A DNA stretch of 64,000 bases from CAWELS01 sp964468205 (GTDB lineage Bacteria > Acidobacteriota > Terriglobia > Bryobacterales > Bryobacteraceae), in the NCBI GenBank assembly GCA_964468205.1, contig CAYXVG010000004.1, positions 62,001-126,000 of the forward strand, written 5' to 3'. Under the pieces are notes generated by a model. It searched no databases. It saw nothing but the letters and a program-made list of their open reading frames with translations, and was not told where the DNA came from. Positions 23,595 through 31,869 of this stretch are shown here, one piece after another. The number at the start of each line of letters is the position of its first letter. The stretch's first letter is position 1. A program made the translations under genes and the position numbers.

Positions 23595-24712
23595 CCGACC
23601 TGCGCCAGACGCTTGACAGTCAGACACTGCCGCAAGCTTTCGGCAACGGCCTTGGCAAACGGCGGAGGAAACGCGTTACCAACTTGTCTGTAGGCTGCTG
23701 TCTTGCCGCCACTGAATTGCCACTCATCGGGAAAGCCCTGGAGCCGTGCGACCATTCGAACCGTAAGCCTCGGGATGCCGTCGATGGGGAAGTCCGCCCC
23801 TGGCGGTTCGTCCGCGATTCCAATCCCGTCAACGCCCAGAGTTGCCCAAGCCCGCCTTGCCCTCGTGGGACCAAGATCGGGACCGCCATGCTTATGCGAA
23901 CCACCTACGACTGTGGGTGCAATTTCGTCGGCACCCTCCATCCACGCCTTAGCCCCCTTCCATCCGTTCGCTGCCATCAAGTCGTAGAGTCTTCTGCCAA
24001 CACTCACTGGCTCAACCTTGGACGCTTCAGGCCACGCGAAGTGTTCTTTGTACTCCGTTCTGACGGCAACGAACACGACTCGCGGACGCAACTGTGGTAC
24101 TCCAAAGTCCGAAGCATTCATCAACCTCCAGCCGGTCTCATAGCCCAATGCTCTTAGCTGACTGGAGATGTGCAGACGGTAGTCATGGAATACTGCATCG
24201 TAGATGCCACGAACGTTTTCAACCATGACCGCCCGCGGCCGGATTTGGTCTACCAGCCGGATCATGACCGGGAATAAGTTGCGTTCGTCTTTTTTGCCGA
24301 GTTGCTTACCGGCCACGGAGAACGGTGGACACGGCAGACCTCCAGAAATGATGTCTACCCCCCGAAATTCTTCGCCTGAGAATTCAGTAAGATCCTGCTC
24401 GAGCACACTCCAGGCGGGCCGGTTGAGCCGGAGAGTGGCGCAAGCGTGCTTGTCAAGTTCAATCAAGGCCGCATGGTCTATGCCCGCTTGTTCGTAGCCC
24501 AAAGCTTGACCGCCTGCGCCAGCGCATAGTTCGAGCGTGGTCAAACCACTCATGCGCTCGGCGTAGTGTTCTGAAAATCTCCTGGGGCCAGGAACCCAAG
24601 GATTCTCACGCATCTCAGGGAAAAGCACAGGATACGGATCGATAGGACACAACCGCTTCTTCACACCCTTGCCTATCGGCTTCTTCTCGCTCACCTTTGT
24701 GTACTTCTTCAA
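23591..24712 (-). CDS. DNA (cytosine-5) methyltransferase
   Basis: A 373-residue C5 methyltransferase that protects the sites cut by the neighbouring nuclease. Motif I is in TLELCAGAGGQALGYEQAG, the catalytic Cys is in motif IV (SGGLPCPPFSVAGKQ, about residue 128), motif VI is MVENVRG and motif VIII is QLRPRVVFVA. The C-terminal motifs IX-X (RMVARLQGFPDEW, YRQVGNAFPPPFA) are intact. The target recognition region between residues 240 and 300 is short, as in single-specificity enzymes. It is upstream of the nuclease in one operon. Confidence 0.95.
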   Translation of the reverse strand: MKKYTKVSEKKPIGKGVKKRLCPIDPYPVLFPEMRENPWVPGPRRFSEHYAERMSGLTTLELCAGAGGQALGYEQAGIDHAALIELDKHACATLRLNRPAWSVLEQDLTEFSGEEFRGVDIISGGLPCPPFSVAGKQLGKKDERNLFPVMIRLVDQIRPRAVMVENVRGIYDAVFHDYRLHISSQLRALGYETGWRLMNASDFGVPQLRPRVVFVAVRTEYKEHFAWPEASKVEPVSVGRRLYDLMAANGWKGAKAWMEGADEIAPTVVGGSHKHGGPDLGPTRARRAWATLGVDGIGIADEPPGADFPIDGIPRLTVRMVARLQGFPDEWQFSGGKTAAYRQVGNAFPPPFAKAVAESLRQCLTVKRLAQVG

Positions 24713-24819
24713 TTCTCTTGCTCCGGCAGTTTCACCGCGGAGTCTGAACTCGACTCAATCGTTCGGTTTGGAAATGCCATCCCTGTTATACTACCAATCT
24801 GCGACCACCAACATTTGCC

Positions 24820-25119
24820 CTATTTTTTGTTGTGGGCTTCGCTACTCACTGCCCCCTTTCTCATACGCTTCCGTGGTAGCTTCACTCGCTTCCTGATACC
24901 AGATCCGCCGGAGAAATCGAAAAGCTCGCTGACGGTCAACTCCAGTCTTGATGCAACAACTTCCAGTGTTTCAAACGACGGCGCACTGATGCCACGCTCG
25001 ATAGATGATATGAAGTCGGGTGACACTCCGACAAACTCCGCAAACTCTTCCTGCACCATCCGTTTCGCGATGCGGATATCTCGCAGACGCTCGCCAAATC
25101 TCTGCCTTAGGGTGGGCAC
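24820..25119 (-). CDS. Helix-turn-helix controller protein of the R-M system
   Basis: A 99-residue XRE-type regulator: FGERLRDIRIAKRMVQEEFAEFVGVSPDFISSIERG is a clear helix-turn-helix, followed by SFETLEVVASRLELTVSELF and a basic tail. C proteins of restriction-modification systems delay nuclease expression after entry into a new host. The frame is open back to 25353, but no ATG lies close to the domain. The GTG at 25119 is my choice, without a clear ribosome site. Palindromic boxes lie 40-60 bases upstream. It precedes the methylase by about 107 bases on the same strand. Confidence 0.8.
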   Translation of the reverse strand: MPTLRQRFGERLRDIRIAKRMVQEEFAEFVGVSPDFISSIERGISAPSFETLEVVASRLELTVSELFDFSGGSGIRKRVKLPRKRMRKGAVSSEAHNKK

Positions 25120-25160
25120 GTCTTTATGATGCGTAATTTCAATGCGGACAAGGAAGGGTT

Positions 25161-25195
25161 TTATAATACGATTACAGTACGTATTAATAATACGT
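25161..25195 (-). promoter_or_regulatory. Controller operator (C-box) and AT-rich promoter
   Basis: A perfect inverted repeat of 8-bp arms with one central base (ACGTATTA-A-TAATACGT) lies at 25179-25195, and a further half site (ATAATACG) is at 25163-25170. On the minus strand TATTAT at about 25165 can serve as -10. The arrangement of one dyad and a second weaker site is usual for C-box control. Confidence 0.65.
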
Positions 25196-25360
25196 TTTAT
25201 ATTGACATCTTCTACTAATCCAGATAAACTGTTAGTAGGGCAGACAGACCCCGCTGGCAAAGCGAAGCTCATTGAATTGGCGCTCATCAGCGGTCCTTCG
25301 CGACCCGTAGCACATTCACTGTCTGCCCCACCAGACGTCAGCATTAAAAGCAACGTAACT

Positions 25361-25673
25361 ATTCAGTGGCGTCTTTGCGTAGTCGCGGGGAGCGTGATGC
25401 GGTCCGCGGCCGGGATGCCCAGTATGCTTCATACTCCTAGCGTAGCGCGCCGGAACCGCTAAGCTTGTGTCTATGGTCACAGTCACCCGCCGCCAACTCG
25501 GAGCCGCCCTCCTCTCCCCCCTCGCCGTCCCCGTCCGCGCCGCCGAACCCGTCCGCCTCGGCGTCGCCGGGCTCGTCCACGGCCACGTCAGTTGGATCCT
25601 CCGCCGCCAGCCCGGCCAGGACGTCCAAATGGCCGGCATCGCCGAGTCCAACCGCGAGCTCGCCGAGCGCTAC
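25361..25673. repeat. 313-bp direct repeat, right copy (flank of the R-M island)
   Basis: Right partner of 21640-21952. It contains a non-functional 24-codon 5' fragment of the radical SAM gene (minus strand, 25361-25432) that now runs into island sequence, and the true start of the intact Gfo/Idh gene at 25473. Confidence 0.95.
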
Positions 25674-26573
25674 TCGAAGCGCTACGGCTTTCCAATGGAG
25701 ATGGTCTATCCCACCCTCGAGGAGATGATCGAGAAGGCGAAGCCCGAGGCTGTGGCCGCCTTTAACTCGATTGCCGGCCACCGGGCCGTCGTCGAGGAGT
25801 GCGCCCGGCGCGGCATCCACGTCATGGTGGAGAAGCCCCTCGCCTTCTCGATGGAGGATGCCCGCGCGATGCAGGCCGCCGCCACGCGAGGCGGAATTCA
25901 CCTTCTGACGAACTACGAGACCACCTGGTATGGAACCGTCCACGAACTACGACGCGCCGTCAATGGAGGCGCAACCGGCGAACTCCGAAAGATCGTCGTG
26001 CGCGACGGCCACCGCGGACCGAAGGAGATCGGCGTCCCGCCGGAGTTCTTCGAGTGGCTCACCGACCCCGGGCAGAACGGCGGCGGAGCGCTGATCGACT
26101 TCGGCTGCTACGGCGCGAATCTCGCCGTGTGGCTGATGGACGGCGCACGCCCCCTCTCGGTCACCGCCCTCACCCAGCAGATGAAGCCTGAGATCTATAC
26201 CCGCGTCGATGACGAAGCCACAATTCTGGTCGAGTACCCGCAGACGCAGGTGATCATCCAGGCGTCGTGGAACTGGCCGTTCAGCCGCAAGGACATGGCG
26301 GTCTATGGCGCCACCGGCTACGTGAAGCAGGACAATCGCGAGCGGATGCGCCTGCGGCTGGCGGGCGAGAAGGAGGAGTCGGCACGAACCGTCGAGCCGC
26401 CACCTCCTCCATATGACGATCCGTTCGCTTACTTCGCGGCCGTGGTACGCGGCGCAGCCGATCCGCGGGGCAGCCTCTCCTCGCTCGAAATGAACATGAT
26501 CGTCGTCGAGATTCTCGACGCCGCCCGGGAGTCCGCCCGCACCGGCAGGAGAGTGACGTTGCAGCGCAACTGA
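25473..26573 (+). CDS. Gfo/Idh/MocA family oxidoreductase, exported
   Basis: A 366-residue NAD(P)-dependent oxidoreductase with an N-terminal signal (RRQLGAALLSPLAVPVRA). After it comes the Rossmann strand VRLGVAGLVHGHVSW, then the family's HVMVEKPLAFSMEDA motif containing the catalytic-type EKP. The C-terminal domain has LIDFGCYGANLAVWLM. It probably oxidises a sugar or inositol-type substrate. Its 5' part (up to codon 67) belongs to the repeat flanking the R-M island; the rest is unique. It converges on msrB, four bases apart. Confidence 0.9.
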   Translation: MVTVTRRQLGAALLSPLAVPVRAAEPVRLGVAGLVHGHVSWILRRQPGQDVQMAGIAESNRELAERYSKRYGFPMEMVYPTLEEMIEKAKPEAVAAFNSIAGHRAVVEECARRGIHVMVEKPLAFSMEDARAMQAAATRGGIHLLTNYETTWYGTVHELRRAVNGGATGELRKIVVRDGHRGPKEIGVPPEFFEWLTDPGQNGGGALIDFGCYGANLAVWLMDGARPLSVTALTQQMKPEIYTRVDDEATILVEYPQTQVIIQASWNWPFSRKDMAVYGATGYVKQDNRERMRLRLAGEKEESARTVEPPPPPYDDPFAYFAAVVRGAADPRGSLSSLEMNMIVVEILDAARESARTGRRVTLQRN

Positions 26574-26577
26574 AGTG

Positions 26578-27141
26578 CTACTTCTCCGCCGGATCAAACG
26601 TGAGCGCGGCCGAGTTGATGCAGTACCGCAACCCGGTCGGTTCCGGCCCGTCTGGGAATACGTGCCCGAGGTGGGCGTTGCAGCGTGTGCAGAGCACCTC
26701 CTCGCGCGTCATCCCCAGGTTCCGGTCCTCTTCGATGTAGACGTTCTCCTTCGCGATCGGCGCCCAATAGCTCGGCCAGCCGCTGCCCGAATCAAACTTG
26801 GTCTTTGAATCGAACAGCGCCGTCCCGCACGCCACGCAGCGGTAGACGCCTTTCTCGTCATGTTTGTTGTACTTGCCGGTGAACGCGAACTCCGTGCCCT
26901 TCTGCCGCGTCACCTGGAAGGCGCGTTTGGAAAGCTGCTTCCGCCACTCGTCCTCGGACTTCACCACCTGCGGAAGGGTCTTCTTCCCAAGCTTCTTTCC
27001 ATTGGAGTTGAATTCGACGATGGTCACTTCCTTCGCCTCACCCACCGGTTCGGACGCCCGCACCGTGGCTTCTCCACCGGTCGAACAGGCCGCCACCAAA
27101 AAGCACATCGGGACGGCAACCGCAAGAATTCGTCGTCGCAT
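26578..27141 (-). CDS. msrB: Methionine-(R)-sulfoxide reductase, lipoprotein
   Basis: A 187-residue MsrB with a lipoprotein signal (AVPMCFLVAACSTGG, lipobox Cys19). The two zinc pairs are YRCVACGTALF and CTRCNAHLGHVF, and the catalytic Cys is in GLRYCINSAALTF near the C-terminus. It reduces methionine-R-sulfoxide, here in proteins of the cell envelope. The segment GSGWPSYWAPI is diagnostic. It is convergent with the Gfo/Idh gene and divergent from the enolase-superfamily gene. Confidence 0.95.
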   Translation of the reverse strand: MRRRILAVAVPMCFLVAACSTGGEATVRASEPVGEAKEVTIVEFNSNGKKLGKKTLPQVVKSEDEWRKQLSKRAFQVTRQKGTEFAFTGKYNKHDEKGVYRCVACGTALFDSKTKFDSGSGWPSYWAPIAKENVYIEEDRNLGMTREEVLCTRCNAHLGHVFPDGPEPTGLRYCINSAALTFDPAEK

Positions 27142-27227
27142 CGGATTTCCCCTCTTCTATTACTGAGATGGCCGCGGCGGGGACACGGTTGCACTTCTGC
27201 CCGGCGCCAAGTAGACTGCTTCACGAT

Positions 27228-28499
27228 ATGACACGCCGGGAGTTTCTCCACACCGCCTCCGCAGCGGCCGCCGCCGGACTCGCCACCTTCCACGGACCCG
27301 AGGGTCTCATGGCCCAAAACCGGGAGAAGGCGCGCAAGCTCAACTTGAAGGTCACGGACCTGAAGACATACATCGTCAGCCGCAGCGGCAAGCCGAACTC
27401 GAACAATTACGTCTTCGTCCGCATCTTCACCAACCAGGGGATCACCGGCACCGGCGAGGGCTCCGTCACCAGCAAGGCCGCCACCATGGCCGCCGCCATC
27501 GAGGAGCACAAGCGCTACCTGGTGGGCCGCGATCCCTCCGACATCGAAATGCACTGGCAGGCCATGTACCGCTGGCCACGCTGGCGTGACGGACCGATCC
27601 TGAATTCCGCCATCAGCGCCGTCGAGATCGCCCTCTGGGATATCCTCGGCCAGGCGCTCGGCCAGCCCATTTGGCTCCTGCTCGGCGGCAAGGCCCGCGA
27701 GCGCGTCGAAATGTACGTCCACGCCGGTGGCGGTAGTCCCGAGGAGTACGCCCGCAACTGGAAGGCGGCCCAGGACGACGGCTGGCGCGCCTGCAAAGGC
27801 GGCTTCCTCACCACACAGGGCGACACCATCGACCGCGTCCGCGCCGTCCGCGACGGGATCGCGAACCTCAAAGCCGTCCGTGAGGCAGTCGGCCCCGACT
27901 TCAAAATCTGCATCGACGTTCACGGCAAGGCCACCCCGGTCATGGCCGTCGACTTCTGTAAACGCGCCGAGGAGTACCACCCCTACTTCGTCGAGGAAGC
28001 CACGCAGATCGAAGACCTCGAGGAACTCGAGCATCTCCGCAACAAGACCACCATCCCGCTCGCCACCGGAGAGCGCCTGTTCACCAAATTCCGCTTCGCC
28101 CCCCTCTGCGAGCGCCACCTCGTCGACTACGTACAGCCCGACGTCGTCCACTGCGGCGGCATTGCCGAGATGAAGAAGATCGGCATCCTCGCCGAAGCTC
28201 ACCGCATCGAACTGGCTCCACACAACCCCCAAAGCACCATCAGCACCCTGGCCTCGCTCCACATTGACTTCTCGACCCCGTCGTTGGCCATCCAGGAGAT
28301 CAGCCACCGCGGCACGGACCCCTTCTGGGAAGACCTCTTCGAAGGCGGCAAACCCATCTACGACCGGGGCTTCGCCCTTCCGCCGGACGAACCCGGCCTC
28401 GGCGCCGGCTTCGACGAAACAGTCGCCGCCAAACGCCCCTACACCCCCCACACCCGCATCCAACTCCGCTTCCCCGACGGCGGCATCGCCGACCATTAA
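27228..28499 (+). CDS. Enolase-superfamily sugar acid dehydratase (DgoD-like), Tat-exported
   Basis: A 423-residue member of the mandelate racemase/enolase superfamily. A twin-arginine signal (TRREFLHTASAAAAAGLA) opens it. Metal ligands are seen in IDVHGKATP, FVEEATQIEDLEEL and ATGERLFTKF, and the catalytic His region is YVQPDVVHCGGI, followed by LAPHNPQS. The pattern is close to D-galactonate dehydratase and related acid sugar dehydratases; the substrate cannot be fixed from sequence. The start at 27228 was chosen for the Tat signal. Export of such a dehydratase is common in acidobacteria. Confidence 0.88.
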   Translation: MTRREFLHTASAAAAAGLATFHGPEGLMAQNREKARKLNLKVTDLKTYIVSRSGKPNSNNYVFVRIFTNQGITGTGEGSVTSKAATMAAAIEEHKRYLVGRDPSDIEMHWQAMYRWPRWRDGPILNSAISAVEIALWDILGQALGQPIWLLLGGKARERVEMYVHAGGGSPEEYARNWKAAQDDGWRACKGGFLTTQGDTIDRVRAVRDGIANLKAVREAVGPDFKICIDVHGKATPVMAVDFCKRAEEYHPYFVEEATQIEDLEELEHLRNKTTIPLATGERLFTKFRFAPLCERHLVDYVQPDVVHCGGIAEMKKIGILAEAHRIELAPHNPQSTISTLASLHIDFSTPSLAIQEISHRGTDPFWEDLFEGGKPIYDRGFALPPDEPGLGAGFDETVAAKRPYTPHTRIQLRFPDGGIADH

Positions 28500-28514
28500 C
28501 CGGAAGCTGCGGAC

Positions 28515-29933
28515 CTAGGCGCTCGCTTTGCCGTGCACGTACGTCGACCAGCCCAAGTACGTGGTAAACGCCTCCTCCAGTACTGTGGCAGTGTGCGACT
28601 GGTTCATTACCACGTGGTGCTCGAAGCCGCTGCGGCAGATGTAGCGCATCAGCGCATCCAAGTCCGGGATGTGCGCCACCGCGCGCGTGCCGAACGTATC
28701 CAGACTGTCGCCGGTCAGCGAACCCTCGCCAATGTAGGCCGTAATCTCGCCCAAGACGTCGTTCGTGCTCAGCCGGCCCAACGTGAGCGGACCGGCGGGC
28801 GTCCGCCCGGCCATCGCACCATAAGTGTTCTCCGTCCCCACGATCGTCCCGAGAATCGGCGCCGTCGCGATCTCGGCCTCGGGAATGAAGCTCTTCGCCC
28901 AGTTGCCGCAGTGGAACAGGACCACCTTGTCCTCCTCGTCGCCGTAGTTGTTGTTCCAGTCCACCAGCCCGCTCGGCTTGCCCGACGCCAGTTGCATCGC
29001 GTACATCGTGAGCACGCCCGTCACGTCCACTTCGCAGGCCGAGGGCATTCCCTCCTCGCTCATCATGCTCATCAGCGTGCAGACGTTGACGCCCAGGTTC
29101 TGCTGCATCGAGGTCCAACACTGAATCGCCGACGCATCCAGACTATTCGCTTCCATCCACTCGCCGATGGCCACCCCGAGCTTCGCCATCTGCACCAGTT
29201 TCTCCTCCGGCACGCCGGAAGTGCCCGCGTAGCGCCGGATGCCGTCCAGCTTCGCCTTCACCGCCGCGGCGCCGCCGTCCAGCCTGCCAACAGCCGCATG
29301 AATCTCCGAAAGATCCACGGTCGTCACGCTGATGCCGTTCGCATCCAGAATCTTCTCGCTGTAGCGCACCGTGTTGAACGCTCCTGGACGAGCGCCGATC
29401 GCCCCGATCCGCACCCGGCGCAGCCCGTTCACCACCCGGCACACGGCGGCAAACCGCGCCAGGTCCTGACGGAAGCTTTCCTCTAGCGGGCGCACCACAT
29501 GCTTGCGAGTCACGCTGAACGGCGCCAGCCGCTGCGACAGGTTGTTGCACACCGAAATCTTGCCGCAGTAAGCGTCCCGCCGCCGTTCCACGTTCATCCT
29601 GTCGAGATCGTCCGGATAACCTTGCACCAGCACTGGCACATCGAGCTCGGACAGCTTGACCGTGTCCGCCACTCCCTTCTCATCGCCGAAATTCGGCAGC
29701 ACCACCAGGATGCCTTCAATCCGCCCGCGGTTCGCCCGGAACAGGTCCGCGCAACGCCGCGCGTCGGCGTAAGTCTCTACACCGCCGAGCTTCGTGTCTT
29801 CCTCGCCGAGCATTACCGCCTCGAAATCCATCTCCCGAAACAGCGTCTCGATGTCGGCCCTTGCCTCCGTCACGAGGTGGTCGGGGAAGAAATCCCGATT
29901 CCCGAAAATCACTCCGAATGTCGCCTTCGCCAT
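28515..29933 (-). CDS. L-fucose/L-arabinose isomerase family protein
   Basis: A 472-residue cytoplasmic protein of the fucose/arabinose isomerase family, which converts aldoses to ketoses using manganese. Supporting segments are ILVVLPNFGDEKGVADTVK, GEWMEANSLDASAIQCWTSMQ and FHCGNWAKSFIP, and the C-terminal FEHHVVMNQSHTA with possible metal-binding His residues. It is the last gene of the long sugar operon, five bases after the binding protein gene, so it probably acts on the sugar that the transporter brings in. Confidence 0.85.
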   Translation of the reverse strand: MAKATFGVIFGNRDFFPDHLVTEARADIETLFREMDFEAVMLGEEDTKLGGVETYADARRCADLFRANRGRIEGILVVLPNFGDEKGVADTVKLSELDVPVLVQGYPDDLDRMNVERRRDAYCGKISVCNNLSQRLAPFSVTRKHVVRPLEESFRQDLARFAAVCRVVNGLRRVRIGAIGARPGAFNTVRYSEKILDANGISVTTVDLSEIHAAVGRLDGGAAAVKAKLDGIRRYAGTSGVPEEKLVQMAKLGVAIGEWMEANSLDASAIQCWTSMQQNLGVNVCTLMSMMSEEGMPSACEVDVTGVLTMYAMQLASGKPSGLVDWNNNYGDEEDKVVLFHCGNWAKSFIPEAEIATAPILGTIVGTENTYGAMAGRTPAGPLTLGRLSTNDVLGEITAYIGEGSLTGDSLDTFGTRAVAHIPDLDALMRYICRSGFEHHVVMNQSHTATVLEEAFTTYLGWSTYVHGKASA

Positions 29934-29938
29934 ATCAA

Positions 29939-30868
29939 TTACTCCTTGTAACGGAACATCTCAAAGCGGTCCGCGTTATCGCGCGTCACGAGCACGCAGT
30001 CCACGCTCTGTTTTTCTGGTTTGCCCGTCGAACCGGCCGTCAGATATTGATGCGCCTGCTCCACCGCCATCTCGGCGATGCGCCAGGCCGGCTGCAATAC
30101 CGTGGCCTGTATGTCTCCCGCCCGGATCGCCTCAATCACATCCGGACTCCCGTCGAAACCAACCACAATCACTTCCCCGCGCCCGGCCGCCTTCAAAGCC
30201 GCCGACGCCCCCAGCGCCATCGTGTCGTTGCCGGCAATCACCCCTTTCACCCCGGGATGCGCCTGCAGCATGGTCTCCATCTTCTGGAACGCCTCCGTCT
30301 GGCTCCAGTTCGCGCTCTGCCGGGCTAGCAACTTCATCCCGGGGAACTTGTCGATTACATCGTGAAATCCCCGTGAGCGGATCGGCGCGTTCGAGTCGCT
30401 CTCCCGCCCCGTCAGCTCGAAGTAGCCGCCCTCCTCGTCCATCAGCCGCACGAACTCGGCGCCCCCGAGCGTCGCTCCCTGGTAGTTGTTCGAGACGATC
30501 TGCGCCACCGCGATCCCCGTCGCGTTGATCTCGCGGTCAATCAGGAATGACGGCACGCCCGCCTCCTTGGCCTTCCTCACCGCGTTGATCGAAGCGTCCA
30601 CCCCGGCGTTGTCGAGCACAATCGCCGCCGCGCCTTTCGCAATCGCCATGTCGATGATCTGGTCCTGTTTGTGGGCGTCGTCATCGTGCGTCTGCACCAG
30701 CGTCTCGTAGCCCAGTTCCTCCGCCTTCCGCGCCGCGGCCTCGGCCTCGGCCTTGAAAAACGGATTGTCATGCGGAGGCGTGATAATCGCAATCAGATTC
30801 GAGGCGGTCCTCTCCGCCCCGCACCCCCACAACACGGCCAGCGCCGCCGCCACTATCAGTTTCCTCAT
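29939..30868 (-). CDS. Ribose-type ABC transporter substrate-binding lipoprotein
   Basis: A 309-residue periplasmic sugar-binding protein of the RbsB/peripla_BP_4 group with a lipobox (AVLWGCGAER). Two-lobed pattern: NLIAIITPPHDNPFFKAEAEAA at the start, then AAIVLDNAGVDA, and VKGVIAGNDTMALGA with the ligand-contact 'GND' motif, ending in a VGFDGSPDVIEAIRAG hinge. It delivers an unknown sugar to the permease encoded just before it (four-base overlap, 30865-30868). Confidence 0.92.
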   Translation of the reverse strand: MRKLIVAAALAVLWGCGAERTASNLIAIITPPHDNPFFKAEAEAAARKAEELGYETLVQTHDDDAHKQDQIIDMAIAKGAAAIVLDNAGVDASINAVRKAKEAGVPSFLIDREINATGIAVAQIVSNNYQGATLGGAEFVRLMDEEGGYFELTGRESDSNAPIRSRGFHDVIDKFPGMKLLARQSANWSQTEAFQKMETMLQAHPGVKGVIAGNDTMALGASAALKAAGRGEVIVVGFDGSPDVIEAIRAGDIQATVLQPAWRIAEMAVEQAHQYLTAGSTGKPEKQSVDCVLVTRDNADRFEMFRYKE

Positions 30869-31869
30869 CCGTTCGCTCCCATCTTCTGCTGCAACTGATC
30901 TACCACTACCGCCACCACGATCACAACGCCTTTGATCACGATCTGCCAGAATTCGCTCACGCCCAGCAACACCAAGCCATCGGCCAGCACACCGATCACC
31001 AGCGCGCCGACGATCGTACCGCCAATCGACCCCCGCCCGCCGAACAGCGACGTCCCGCCCAGCACCACCGCCGCAATCGCGTTTAACTCAAACGTCTCCC
31101 CCGTCGCGGGATGCGCCGCCACCAGTTGCGACGCTATCACCAACCCCGCCAGCGCCGCGCAAAATCCCGAAATCATATAGACCAGCAGCTTCACCCGCGC
31201 CACCGGCACTCCCGATAACAATGCCGCCCGTTCGTTGCCGCCCACCGCGTAAACGTGACGCCCGAACGGCGTCCGCGCCGCCACCACCGCGGCCGCCACC
31301 GCCAACCCGGCCGTCACCCAGATCACCACCGGCACATAAAGGAAGGTCGCCGACCCCAGCCACGCAAACCCGGTGTTGCCATACTCTTCCCGCCCCGTCA
31401 GATTCGCGAACGTCGCCCCGCCGGACCGCAGCAGCGCCGCGCCACGCGCCACGTACAGCATCCCAAGCGTCGCAATAAACGGCGCCACCCGGAACCGCGT
31501 CACCAGGATCCCGTTCACCGCCCCCACCGCCGCTCCCGCCGCCAGCGCCAGCGCCACCACTAGCCATACATGGAAGTAAACCCTCACACCCAGCGCCTCG
31601 AGCGCCAGCCCATCCGCGATCAATCCGCCGGCCACCATCCCGGCCAGACCGGCCACCGAACCCACCGAGAGATCGATGCCGCCGGTCAGAATCACGAACG
31701 TCATCCCGATCGCCAGAATCGCGTTAATCGCCACGTGTTTCAGCAGGATGATGAGATTGCTCGACGTCAGAAACGCCGGCGAAAGCAGAGAGAACACCAA
31801 CACCAGCAGCGCCAGCGCCACGAGCGCCCGCAACCGCAGCAGTACCGCCGCCGCCCGTCCGTCAGCCAT
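30865..31869 (-). CDS. Ribose-type ABC transporter permease
   Basis: A 334-residue integral membrane protein of the RbsC family with about ten helices. Typical motifs are FVILTGGIDLSVGSVAGLAGM near residue 60 and AAVVLGGTSLFGGRGSIGGTIVGALVIGV near the C-terminus. It forms the channel of the sugar importer with the ATPase gene, which overlaps by eight bases (31862-31869), and the binding protein gene downstream. Confidence 0.95.
   Translation of the reverse strand: MADGRAAAVLLRLRALVALALLVLVFSLLSPAFLTSSNLIILLKHVAINAILAIGMTFVILTGGIDLSVGSVAGLAGMVAGGLIADGLALEALGVRVYFHVWLVVALALAAGAAVGAVNGILVTRFRVAPFIATLGMLYVARGAALLRSGGATFANLTGREEYGNTGFAWLGSATFLYVPVVIWVTAGLAVAAAVVAARTPFGRHVYAVGGNERAALLSGVPVARVKLLVYMISGFCAALAGLVIASQLVAAHPATGETFELNAIAAVVLGGTSLFGGRGSIGGTIVGALVIGVLADGLVLLGVSEFWQIVIKGVVIVVAVVVDQLQQKMGANG

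Noticed and set aside
27024..28496. A 490-codon minus-strand frame
   Set aside because: Antisense of the enolase-superfamily gene, with Asp/Gly/Val-rich low-complexity composition.
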